Shown here: in pieces, positions 14,965 through 23,199 of the stretch
How positions within the stretch are numbered: position 1 is the first letter of the stretch
Layout of the letters: every line of letters begins with the position of its first letter
DNA from: Bryobacterales bacterium
GTDB taxonomy: Bacteria > Acidobacteriota > Terriglobia > Bryobacterales > Bryobacteraceae
Length of the DNA stretch: 64,000 bases
Assembly (NCBI GenBank): GCA_016721425.1
Contig: JADKID010000028.1
Coordinates: 56,881-120,880, forward strand
Reading direction: 5' to 3'
Notes under the pieces: model-generated
The model's input: only the letters and a program-made list of their open reading frames with translations
Database searches by the model: none
What the model was told of the DNA's origin: nothing
Translations under genes and position numbers: made by a program

Positions 14965-16728
14965 ATGACCAGCAACCAGGATGACCGTCCGGCGGAGAGC
15001 CCTGCCGGCGGCGAGGAAAGTTACGAACAACTGCTAGATGACTATAGCCATCTGGCTCCGCCCGCCGAGGGCGAAGTCATGATGGGTCATGTCTTGCAGA
15101 TCACTGCCAAGGGCGTCATTGTGGATGTCGGCCTCAAGCAGGAGGGCTTTGTCCCTCTCGAACAGGTCTCCGCTCCCGATGGCCAACTGCTGGTCCAACC
15201 CGGCGATACCATTGAGGTCACCATTGACCGCCGCCGCGAGATGGAAGGCTACATCACGCTTTCGCACGAGCGTGCCAGCCGCATCCGCGCCTGGGACACG
15301 CTTGAGAAGGCACACCGCGAGAACCTCATGATCTCCGGTCGTGTCCTGGGCCGCGTCAAGGGCGGATTGAGCGTGGACGTGGGCGTCATTGCCTTCATGC
15401 CGAGCACGCAGGTGGACGTGCGCCCGATGCACAATCTGGACTCCTTTCTGGGCCAGGACATCGCAGTCAAAGTCGTGAAGTTGAACCGCAAGCGGAACAA
15501 CGTGGTGGTTTCGCGCAAATCGGCGATGGAAGACGAGATCACCGTCCGCAAGTCATCCCTCCTCGGCCATCTCAGCGAGGGCGATCTGGTGACCGGCGTG
15601 GTCAAGAATCTCACCGATTACGGCGCGTTTGTCGATCTCGGCGGCATTGACGGCCTGTTGCACGTCTCCGATATGTCGCACGGCCGAGTTGCCCATCCCT
15701 CCAGCGTCCTGCAGGTGGGCCAGGAGATCACGGTTAAGGTATTGAAGTTCGATCACGACAAGGAGCGCATCTCTCTTGGCTTGAAACAGGTCCAACCGGA
15801 CCCGTGGGAGACCATTCACGACCGTTATGCCGATGGCATGAAGGTGGTGGGCCGAGTGGTCAGCGTGACGGACTATGGCGCTTTCGTGGAGTTGGAAGCT
15901 GGAGTCGAGGGCCTGATTCACATCTCGGAGATGACGTGGTCCCGCCGCATGAAGCATCCCTCCAAGGTTGTGCGGGTGGGCGACGACGTGGAGAGCGTGG
16001 TGCTGGAGGTGAAGCCCAAAGACCGGCGCATCTCGCTCGGCATCAAGCAACTCGAGGCCGACCCTTGGACCACCGTGGACGAGCGCTATGCCATCGGCAG
16101 CGTTGTGGAGGGCCGCGTCCGCAAGCTCTCTGAATTTGGTGCGTTCATCGAGATTGAAGAAGGCATCGACGGGCTGGTGCACATTTCGGATCTGTCCTGG
16201 ACCAAGCGCATCCAGCATCCCTCGGAACTGCTCAAGAAGGGCCAAGTGGTGCAGGCGGTGATCCTGAACATTGATTCGGGCAACAGGCGCCTCTCTCTGG
16301 GCGTGAAGCAACTCCAACCGGACGCCTGGGAGACATTCTTCCAGGCCCATCAGGTGGGCTCCATTGTGAAGGGCAAGCCCTCGCGCGCCGTGAACTTCGG
16401 CATCTTTGTGGAGCTGGCGCCAGGCGTGGAAGGTCTCTGCCATAACTCCGAGCTCCCGGCTGAGCTGCGGGACAAGGTTCCGCCTTTGCCGTTGGGCGAA
16501 GAGCTCTCCTTCAAAGTGCTGAAGATGACGGAAGCGGAGAAGCGGATCGGCCTCAGCCTGGTGAGCAGTGATGCCGCCGAGGAACGACAGAGGCTCGAAG
16601 ACTACCAGCGGCAGGCCAACGAGACTACGCAGCGCATGGAAGAAGTGCTACAACCGGAACAGGCGGCGGCGGATCAGGAATCGGAAACCGAAGCGGCACC
16701 GGAACAGGACAGGACGACGGAACAATGA
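14965..16728 (+). CDS. rpsA: 30S ribosomal protein S1
   Basis: A 587-residue S1. The ATG at 14965 was chosen over an upstream open frame since GGGAG lies just before it and the frame upstream is not S1-like. Six S1 OB domains can be counted (near residues 37, 121, 206, 291, 378 and 465); domains 3 to 5 have the canonical DYGAFV or EFGAFI with GLLHVSD, GLIHISE and GLVHISD. S1 brings mRNA to the small subunit. The C-terminal tail is acidic. Its stop overlaps the next gene by four bases. Confidence 0.97.
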   Translation: MTSNQDDRPAESPAGGEESYEQLLDDYSHLAPPAEGEVMMGHVLQITAKGVIVDVGLKQEGFVPLEQVSAPDGQLLVQPGDTIEVTIDRRREMEGYITLSHERASRIRAWDTLEKAHRENLMISGRVLGRVKGGLSVDVGVIAFMPSTQVDVRPMHNLDSFLGQDIAVKVVKLNRKRNNVVVSRKSAMEDEITVRKSSLLGHLSEGDLVTGVVKNLTDYGAFVDLGGIDGLLHVSDMSHGRVAHPSSVLQVGQEITVKVLKFDHDKERISLGLKQVQPDPWETIHDRYADGMKVVGRVVSVTDYGAFVELEAGVEGLIHISEMTWSRRMKHPSKVVRVGDDVESVVLEVKPKDRRISLGIKQLEADPWTTVDERYAIGSVVEGRVRKLSEFGAFIEIEEGIDGLVHISDLSWTKRIQHPSELLKKGQVVQAVILNIDSGNRRLSLGVKQLQPDAWETFFQAHQVGSIVKGKPSRAVNFGIFVELAPGVEGLCHNSELPAELRDKVPPLPLGEELSFKVLKMTEAEKRIGLSLVSSDAAEERQRLEDYQRQANETTQRMEEVLQPEQAAADQESETEAAPEQDRTTEQ

Positions 16729-17039
16729 CGAAAGCGGATCTGATCGAAGAAGTTTCCCGTGTGGTGGAATTCACACGCAAGGAATCGGAAGTAATTGTCG
16801 AAGCGATCTTCGACAGCGTGGTGAAATCCCTGCGCGACGGTGACAAGATCGAGATTCGCGGCTTCGGCAGCTTCCGGACGCGCCAGCGGCAATCGAGAAT
16901 CGGACGAAATCCGAAGACCGGCGCCCGTGTGGACGTACCAGCCAAGCGAATCCCCTACTTCAAGCCGAGCAAGGAATTGAAGGACCTGGTGAATCAGGAC
17001 GAACGCCCGGCCGACGTAACGCCAACGCCGCAGATCTAG
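16725..17039 (+). CDS. HU/IHF family DNA-binding protein
   Basis: A 104-residue nucleoid protein starting TKADLIEEVSRVVEFTRKES, with the DNA-binding arm GFGSFRTRQRQSRIGRNPKTG and the PAKRIPYFKPSKELKD end. The Arg-Asn-Pro of the arm is the intercalating tip in HU and IHF. The rpsA-ihfB order is familiar from other phyla, which supports an IHF-beta-like role, but HU cannot be excluded. It is coupled to rpsA by ATGA. Confidence 0.92.
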   Translation: MTKADLIEEVSRVVEFTRKESEVIVEAIFDSVVKSLRDGDKIEIRGFGSFRTRQRQSRIGRNPKTGARVDVPAKRIPYFKPSKELKDLVNQDERPADVTPTPQI

Positions 17040-17048
17040 GGTCTGGAT

Positions 17049-17534
17049 ATGGACCGGCTGTGGAGTCCGTGGCGATACCGGTATGTCAGCAAGGCGTCGC
17101 CGGCGGACGATTGCATCTTTTGCGCCAAGGAAGCGGAGCGCCGGGACGAGGAGAACCTGATCCTCCACCGCGGCGAGCATAGCTTCGTTTTACTGAATCT
17201 CTATCCGTACACCACGGGCCACTTGATGGTGGCGCCCTACGCCCATATTGCCAGTCTGGAGGATCTCCCGGACGAGACTGCCATCGAGTTGATGCGGCTG
17301 ACACAAACCGCGGTCCGCCACATCCGCGCCATCTACCGGCCCCAGGGGCTCAACGCCGGTCTCAATTTGGGCGAGTGTGCCGGCGCGGGCATCGCCGGGC
17401 ACCTGCACATGCACGTGCTGCCCCGCTGGACCGGGGATGCCAACTTCATGACAACAATCGGCGAGACTCGAGTGATGCCGGAAGATCTTCCGGAGACGTG
17501 GCGCCGGTTGGGGGCCGCGTTTCGGGGCCAATGA
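17049..17534 (+). CDS. HIT family hydrolase/phosphorylase
   Basis: A 161-residue HIT protein starting MDRLWSPWRYRYV. A zinc pair CIFC lies near residue 22. The catalytic histidine triad reads HLHMHVLPRW. This is the Ap4A phosphorylase or hydrolase-like subgroup that splits dinucleoside polyphosphates or adenylated products. It ends the rpsA operon. Its last 89 bases overlap the convergent GGDEF gene. Confidence 0.9.
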   Translation: MDRLWSPWRYRYVSKASPADDCIFCAKEAERRDEENLILHRGEHSFVLLNLYPYTTGHLMVAPYAHIASLEDLPDETAIELMRLTQTAVRHIRAIYRPQGLNAGLNLGECAGAGIAGHLHMHVLPRWTGDANFMTTIGETRVMPEDLPETWRRLGAAFRGQ

Positions 17535-18438
17535 TCCGGTCGCGACCCGCGCACTTGGCCGCATAGAGCCGCTGGTCCGCCAGCAGCAGCATTTCCGCCA
17601 CGGAGTCGCACTCTTCCGCAATCGCGATGCCCACAGACGTTGTCACTTGGATCCGCTGATTGCACCAGTGGCAACTGGTGGCCCGCACCAGTCCTAAGAA
17701 ACGGCGCGTCACCTTGGTTAGCTCCGCCTGCCGGACACATTGCAGAATTACCAGGATCTCTTCGCCACCCCAGCGCCCGATGAAATCAAAACTGCGTAGC
17801 GAAGAGGCCAGCGTGCGGCACACCACGCGCAATACCTCGTCGCCGGCATCATGCCCGTAACGGTCATTCACCGCCTTGAAGTGATCGATATCCAGCATCG
17901 CAATGCCGAAACTGGATCGGTTCCGCTCCCAGGCGTTCCACGATTGCTGCAACACCTGCTGGGCGAAACGCCGGTTGCCGATCTGCGTCAGCGGATCGAT
18001 GTAGGCCAGCCGCTCCAGCTCCTGCGCCCGCTCGATCAACGCCAGGCCGGCCGTATTGTCGCGAAACACTTCCACCGCACCGGCCAGCCCCGTGGCCGGA
18101 TCGACAAACGGGGCAGCCTCAATGGTCACAGGAACCCGGTGGCCCTGGCGGTGCTGCAGCCAAGCTTGGATCTTTCGCACTCCTCCCGTGCTCAACACGC
18201 TCTTGAGTGGACAGGCCGTACCGCACAACGATTCGCCATCGTCGTCCACATGCATCAACAGATCCCCGCACCGCTTGCCCACCACCTCATGCGCGGTAAA
18301 ACCGCTGATCTTCTCCGCCGCCTGGTTCCAATGGAGGATCCGGCGCTCGGCGTCCACAAAGTAGACGCCGTCGCCAATATGATCCAGCAGCGATACCAGC
18401 TGTGTCTCCGACAAGAGTGAAGGGCGTTCGCCGCGCAT
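17446..18438 (-). CDS. PAS-GGDEF diguanylate cyclase
   Basis: A 330-residue soluble protein. A PAS domain spans about 10-125 (GDGVYFVDAERRILHWNQAAE, sampled in two parts, and a GKRCGDLLMH loop with several cysteines). A GGDEF domain follows from about 145 (YIDPLTQIGNRR) to 300. The active site is GGEEI, a conservative variant of GGEEF, and RSFD lies upstream at the spacing of the inhibitory c-di-GMP site. It should make c-di-GMP in response to a PAS ligand. It overlaps the HIT gene end by 89 bases. Confidence 0.9.
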   Translation of the reverse strand: MRGERPSLLSETQLVSLLDHIGDGVYFVDAERRILHWNQAAEKISGFTAHEVVGKRCGDLLMHVDDDGESLCGTACPLKSVLSTGGVRKIQAWLQHRQGHRVPVTIEAAPFVDPATGLAGAVEVFRDNTAGLALIERAQELERLAYIDPLTQIGNRRFAQQVLQQSWNAWERNRSSFGIAMLDIDHFKAVNDRYGHDAGDEVLRVVCRTLASSLRSFDFIGRWGGEEILVILQCVRQAELTKVTRRFLGLVRATSCHWCNQRIQVTTSVGIAIAEECDSVAEMLLLADQRLYAAKCAGRDRIIGPETRPPTGATSPEDLPASLESRRLLS

Positions 18439-18473
18439 AGTGTCCCTATCGGCGGCAGCCCTGGAACTTTAGC

Positions 18474-19028
18474 CTATTCCGGAGCCGGCTCGGCCGCCTT
18501 GCGCTTCTTGTCGAGATAACGCTGGCGCGCGTCCAGAATGCACTTTCGAGCCTCCCTCGGCCCACCCCAGCCTTGTGTGATCGCCACGCGCCCTTCCAGC
18601 TCCTTGTAGATGCTGAAGAAGTGTTCCAGCTCGCGCCGCACGTGCGGGAATACCTGATCCATCGTATGGATCTGGTCGTAGCGCGGGTTGCGAGTGGGGA
18701 CGGCGATGATCTTCTGATCCTCCTCCTCGCGATCCACCATATTGATCACGCCCACGGGCCGCACCTCGATCAGGCAACCCGTGAAGCTCGGCTCATTCAC
18801 CAGCGTCAGCACATCGAGCGGGTCCCGGTCTTCCGCCAACGTTCCGGGGATAAACCCATAGTCTCCGGGATAGTGCATGGGCGAGTAGAGAGCGCGATCC
18901 AGCCGGAACAGGCCAAGCTCCCCGTCGTACTCCACCTTGTTCGAGGAGTTCTTCGGGATCTCGACAATCATCCGGACCAGCTCAGGCGCCTCGGGTCCAG
19001 GATCCAGGTCGTACAGTTTGGGAAACAC
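18474..19028 (-). CDS. ppa: Inorganic pyrophosphatase (family I)
   Basis: A 184-residue protein read from GTG at 19028; the longer frame adds sequence not seen in the family. EIPKNSSNKVEYD at the N-terminus, then YPGDYGFIPGT and EDRDPLDVL with the Asp residues that bind Mg2+, are family I hallmarks. It hydrolyses pyrophosphate in the cytoplasm and so drives biosynthesis. The C-terminal tail is short and basic. The ribosome site is not clear, so the exact start is less certain than the identity. Confidence 0.93.
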   Translation of the reverse strand: MFPKLYDLDPGPEAPELVRMIVEIPKNSSNKVEYDGELGLFRLDRALYSPMHYPGDYGFIPGTLAEDRDPLDVLTLVNEPSFTGCLIEVRPVGVINMVDREEEDQKIIAVPTRNPRYDQIHTMDQVFPHVRRELEHFFSIYKELEGRVAITQGWGGPREARKCILDARQRYLDKKRKAAEPAPE

Positions 19029-19164
19029 AGAGGTCAGACTAGCAGATCCGCTCGTCTGGCGATACGGAGGCGAAACAAAAGCGAAGGGTGATCCACATGA
19101 GGGTTCACGGCGAAAGAGAAAGCAAAAAAAGAGACTTGCGCGCACGAAAAGCTGTGAAAAGCTC

Positions 19165-19192
19165 TTGCACCGCGCCACAGATAAGGTACTAT
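19165..19192 (+). promoter_or_regulatory. Candidate promoter of the dcw cluster, with adjoining inverted repeat
   Basis: TTGCAC (19165-19170), a 16-base spacer and TACTAT (19187-19192), 62 bases before mraZ. Right after it, ATAAGGT (19199-19205) and ACCTTAT (19225-19231) form an inverted repeat around CGGAC-type sequence. MraZ normally represses its own promoter through repeated short boxes; I could not identify those boxes with confidence. Confidence 0.5.
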
Positions 19193-19253
19193 CGATCCAT
19201 AAGGTTCGATTCGGACGGGATCGGACCTTATAAGTCCGATTCGGTCAGTCCAA

Positions 19254-19733
19254 ATGGATCCAGTTCAGACCATCTCGCTTCCTCTCCTGGCCCCGCGTGG
19301 TTTCCACGCCGGGAAAGTGGACGCGACGGGTCGCATCAAGCTGCCTGCTCCGTTCACGAAGTACCTGGCGAAGATGGAAAACATGGATCTGTTCATGACT
19401 GAGTACCGCGGCAAGGCGCGAATTTTCACCAACGGCTCCTGGCGCAAGCTGGTAGCGCTACTGGACGATGCCCCGGACCAGCAGGATGTGTTCACGGCCC
19501 TGGCCGAGTCGATTGGTGGAGACATCGAGATCGACCCGCAGGGACGCATTACGATCCCGCAAAAGCTGCGGGCGGAGCTGAAGCTGGAAGACCAGGCGGT
19601 GCAACTCCGCTTTCACGAAGACGTTATCACATTCTGGACCATCGCGGACTACGAAGCGATGCAGGCCAGGAACGCTCCGGCCAAGAGCGGAGTGGAAGAA
19701 GAACTGTTGCGCCGCGGCACAAAGCTGAGATGA
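19254..19733 (+). CDS. mraZ: Division/cell-wall cluster regulator MraZ
   Basis: A 159-residue MraZ with two AbrB-like swapped-hairpin halves: one starts near KVDATGRIKLPAPF (about 22-35), the second near DIEIDPQGRITIPQKLR (about 85-101). MraZ is a ring-forming DNA-binding protein that represses the dcw cluster and is countered by RsmH. It stands first in the cluster and is directly followed by rsmH (three bases between). Confidence 0.95.
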   Translation: MDPVQTISLPLLAPRGFHAGKVDATGRIKLPAPFTKYLAKMENMDLFMTEYRGKARIFTNGSWRKLVALLDDAPDQQDVFTALAESIGGDIEIDPQGRITIPQKLRAELKLEDQAVQLRFHEDVITFWTIADYEAMQARNAPAKSGVEEELLRRGTKLR

Positions 19734-19736
19734 CCC

Positions 19737-20615
19737 ATGGCGCACTATCCCGTGATGCTCAACGAATCGCTGGAGTATCTGGCGATACGGCCGGACGGCG
19801 TCTACATCGACGCAACGGCCGGACTTGGCAATCATACGCTGGCCATTGCCAGGAAGCTGACCTCGGGGCGGGTTTACTCGTTCGACCGCGACAAGGAATC
19901 CCTGACGCTGGCCGAGGCGAATGTGGCGGAGTGTGCGGAGCGGATCACGTTCCGGCACAGCGCCTTTTCGTCGCTGGCAGCCACGTTGAAGGACTTGGGC
20001 GTGGATGGGGTAGACGGGATTCTGGCCGACCTGGGTGTTTCGAGGATGCAGCTCACCACGGGCGAGCGCGGATTTTCGCTGCAGCAGAACGGCCCGATCG
20101 ACATGCGCATGGATCGCAGCCAGGAGCTGACGGCGTGGGATCTGGTCAACCGTGCCACGGAACGGGAACTGGCGGATTTGTTTATGTCACTCGCAGAAGA
20201 AAGGAGAAACCTAGCGGAAAAAATAGCCCGGGCACTGGTCAGGGCACGTCCGATGACAGACACTGCGCAACTGGCGCAGGTTGTGGCGTCCTGCGTGCCC
20301 CGAACCGGAAAGATCCATCCGGCGACGCGGGTTTTTCAGGCTCTTCGCATGGCAGTGAACGACGAGATCGGGGAGTTGGATGCGCTGCTGGAACAGGCTC
20401 CGCGGCATCTGAATCCCGGCGGGCGCTTTGTGGTTATCGCGTTTCAATCGCTGGATGACCGCAAAGTGAAGACGGCATTTCGGGCACTCGGCCAAAGAGG
20501 CGAGGCCCGGATCTTGACCAAGCATGTGGTCAAGCCGACGGAAGAAGAGACGAGACGGAATTCGGCATCACGCAGCGCTGTGCTGCGGGCGCTGGAGCGA
20601 ATAACGGCTGAATAG
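19737..20615 (+). CDS. rsmH: 16S rRNA (cytosine-1402-N4)-methyltransferase
   Basis: A 292-residue RsmH (MraW). It has HYPVMLNESLEYL at the start, the SAM loop DATAGLGNHT, ADLGVSRMQL, and LALRM-type FQALRMAVNDE with GGRFVVIAFQSLDDR near the end. It methylates the P-site base C1402 of 16S rRNA and helps decoding. Its place after mraZ is near universal. Confidence 0.96.
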   Translation: MAHYPVMLNESLEYLAIRPDGVYIDATAGLGNHTLAIARKLTSGRVYSFDRDKESLTLAEANVAECAERITFRHSAFSSLAATLKDLGVDGVDGILADLGVSRMQLTTGERGFSLQQNGPIDMRMDRSQELTAWDLVNRATERELADLFMSLAEERRNLAEKIARALVRARPMTDTAQLAQVVASCVPRTGKIHPATRVFQALRMAVNDEIGELDALLEQAPRHLNPGGRFVVIAFQSLDDRKVKTAFRALGQRGEARILTKHVVKPTEEETRRNSASRSAVLRALERITAE

Positions 20616-20639
20616 GTACGGAGAGCGAGGCATCGAGTC

Positions 20640-21113
20640 ATGACGAGTTTGGCGGCATTGTTCGATTGGCTGGCGGCGGGCAGTCCGGAGGGGCGCACGG
20701 CGTCGAGGAATGGCAACGGGACGGATTTCCGGCTGCGCACGCTGCCGAAGGAAGACATTCATGTCTTCGTGAAATCCATCGACAACTCCACGGTAATCCG
20801 GCTTGTGGACAACAAAGACTGGCTGCGCAGCGCCGGCATGGCCGGTGGCGTCATGCTGGCCAGCGTCATGCTCATCGCGCTCCTGATGCCTGGCGGATTC
20901 AGCCTCCTCGCCAGCCGCCAGATGGGCCAGCTCAATGCCGAACGCGAGCAGCTGATCAATGAACTTCGCCAGGTGCGTTCGCGCGAGGCGGAGCTGCTGA
21001 ATCCGAAGCAGTTGGAAGTCTGGGCGGGGCCGAACTTCCACAACCCGACCGCGGCCGCTGTGATTTATGCAGCGCCGGCGCAGGGCGCCGTGGCGTCGCT
21101 GCGCAAGCCGTAA
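20640..21113 (+). CDS. ftsL: FtsL-like division protein
   Basis: A 157-residue bitopic protein: a cytoplasmic N-terminus, one span (about 69-92, GGVMLASVMLIALLMPGGF), then a coiled coil with LNAEREQLINELRQVRSRE. Sequence identity with known FtsL is low, as is common, but the position between rsmH and ftsI and the layout fit. FtsL with FtsB and FtsQ activates septal synthesis by FtsWI. The N-terminal cytoplasmic part is longer than usual. Confidence 0.75.
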   Translation: MTSLAALFDWLAAGSPEGRTASRNGNGTDFRLRTLPKEDIHVFVKSIDNSTVIRLVDNKDWLRSAGMAGGVMLASVMLIALLMPGGFSLLASRQMGQLNAEREQLINELRQVRSREAELLNPKQLEVWAGPNFHNPTAAAVIYAAPAQGAVASLRKP

Positions 21114-21138
21114 TCCGCCAACCGGGAGAACAAGTTCC

Positions 21139-23199
21139 ATGGAACGACCCGTGAACGCGCAGGCGGTGAGGCGTGTGCTGATTGTGGGCCGCCTCGCTCT
21201 ACTTTGGGCACTCTGCATTGCCGGCCGTCTGGTTTACCTTCAGGTGTACAAACATGAGGATTTCCAGAAGACGGCCAAATCGCAACACCAGCACCAGTTC
21301 CCGTTGCCGGCCGACCGCGGTGAGATACTGGACCGCACCGAGACGCCGCTCGCCATCAGCATCCGCACCGAATCCGCCGTCGTCAATCCGCAACGAATCA
21401 AGGACGTCGAGTTCTTCGCACGCGTGGTCGCGCCGGCTCTGGGCCTGAACCCGGAAGAGCTTAAGGCCAAGTTGAAGGAGTACCAGGAACGTGGCGCCGC
21501 CAAGGCGCGCGGCCGCGGCTATCTGAGCCTCAAGCGGCACCTCACCCCGGAGGAAAGGGACCGGCTGAGATACCTGACCGCCACATTCCCGCTGGAGATC
21601 ATCCGCGATTCCCGCCGCGAGTACCCGGCCGGATCCGTGGGAGCGCACATCGTCGGCAGCCTGGATTCGGAAGGAAACGGCAACTCGGGCCTGGAGCAGA
21701 AGCTGAACGAAACGCTCAAGGGCAAGCCCGGCAAGATGCTGGTGCTGACCGGCGCCCAGATGGATCACTACATCCGCTGGGTAAGCGAGGACAGCACACA
21801 GGGCGAGAACTTCACTCTGGCCATGCACCGCGTCATCCAGAACGATGTGGAGCAGTTCCTCGCCGAAGGCGTCAAAGAGGCCGGGGCGGAATCCGGCAGT
21901 GTCGTGGTGCTCGACCCCCGCAACGGCGAGGTACTGGCGCTGGCCAACTATCCCAACTTCGACCCGCGCAACGAGCGCCCCACACCGGAAGAGGCCAAAG
22001 CTCGCCGCTCCAACACCGCCGTGCAGATTCCATCTGAGCCCGGCAGCGTGATGAAGATGATCACCGTCACGATGGGCCTCGATTCGGGCGAGTTCACCGA
22101 GACCACCCCGATATTCTGCGAGAATGGCGCATTTGCGCGCCCTGGCCGCCGGGCCATCCACGACGTTCACCGTATGGGCGCGATGGATACGGCCGGAGTG
22201 TTGATCAAATCCTCCAACATCGGTGTCGCCAAAATCTCCATCCGCATGGGCCCCAAGGTACTGTACGAGTATCTGAAGAAGTTCGGCATCGGGGACAAGA
22301 CGGGCATCGAGTTGCCGGCCGAATCGCGCGGTATGCTGCGCCATCTGGAATGCCGGGGGCCGAAGGACAACTACTGCTGGTCCCCCACGTCGCACGAGTA
22401 CATCGCCTTCGGGCATGAAGTGGGCGCCACCTCTGTCCAACTCGCCCGCGCCGTAGCCGTCATCGCCAACGGCGGCATGATCGTGCAGCCGCACCTCATC
22501 ATCAAGAAGACCCGCCCCCGCACCGATGGCAAGCTGGAAGAGGTTGCGCTGGATATCAGAAAGCCCGAGCGCGTACTGCGAGCCGAGACAGCCTTCCGCA
22601 TCCGCCGCATTATGCAGCAGGTTGTCCAGGAAGGCACGGGCAGACGGGCCGCCGTGCCTGGTTATTCGAGCGGCGGCAAAACCGGCTCAGCGGAGATCTT
22701 CGAAAATGGGGCGTGGCAGAACAAGCACAACTCCTCGTTCATCGGTTTCGCCCCGGTTACCGATCCGCGGATCGTCGTCGTCGTCACGCTCAACCGTACT
22801 CCCAAGCAGGGCGGCATCGCTTCCGCGCCCGTCTTCAGCAAGGTGGCCGCCACGGCCTTGCGCGTGCTCCAGGTCCCCAAGGATGAGCCGGAAAAGGACA
22901 TCGCTCCGCCGCAGCCGAAGATTCTGGAAGTGAATGAGCTGCCCGAAAACCGGATTGCCAAAGCGATTCCGGAGCCGAAGGAAAAGCCGCAGCCTGAGAT
23001 GTCGGCCGGCCTGTTGATCGGTCCCACGGTGCCTGACTTCCGCGGCAAGGCGATGCTGGCCGTGTTGCGCGAGTCTGCCGCGCTCGGTCTGCAGGTGCAG
23101 ACGAAGGGGCGCGGCGTCGCCAAGGCCCAAGCGCCCGCGGCTGGCACGGTGCTGCCCGCCGGCGCGTCCATTCAGGTGGAGTTTGCCACACCACAATGA
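21139..23199 (+). CDS. ftsI: Penicillin-binding protein FtsI with PASTA domain
   Basis: A 686-residue class B PBP. The ATG at 21139 follows GGGAGAA and is followed by a membrane anchor (LALLWALCIAGRLVYL). The transpeptidase motifs are all there: SVMK, SSN and KTG (GGKTGS). The last 60 residues form a PASTA domain (VPDFRGKAMLAVLRESAALG start), as in SpoVD/PBP2x-type division PBPs. It cross-links septal peptidoglycan with FtsW. The murE ATG overlaps its stop. Confidence 0.95.
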   Translation: MERPVNAQAVRRVLIVGRLALLWALCIAGRLVYLQVYKHEDFQKTAKSQHQHQFPLPADRGEILDRTETPLAISIRTESAVVNPQRIKDVEFFARVVAPALGLNPEELKAKLKEYQERGAAKARGRGYLSLKRHLTPEERDRLRYLTATFPLEIIRDSRREYPAGSVGAHIVGSLDSEGNGNSGLEQKLNETLKGKPGKMLVLTGAQMDHYIRWVSEDSTQGENFTLAMHRVIQNDVEQFLAEGVKEAGAESGSVVVLDPRNGEVLALANYPNFDPRNERPTPEEAKARRSNTAVQIPSEPGSVMKMITVTMGLDSGEFTETTPIFCENGAFARPGRRAIHDVHRMGAMDTAGVLIKSSNIGVAKISIRMGPKVLYEYLKKFGIGDKTGIELPAESRGMLRHLECRGPKDNYCWSPTSHEYIAFGHEVGATSVQLARAVAVIANGGMIVQPHLIIKKTRPRTDGKLEEVALDIRKPERVLRAETAFRIRRIMQQVVQEGTGRRAAVPGYSSGGKTGSAEIFENGAWQNKHNSSFIGFAPVTDPRIVVVVTLNRTPKQGGIASAPVFSKVAATALRVLQVPKDEPEKDIAPPQPKILEVNELPENRIAKAIPEPKEKPQPEMSAGLLIGPTVPDFRGKAMLAVLRESAALGLQVQTKGRGVAKAQAPAAGTVLPAGASIQVEFATPQ

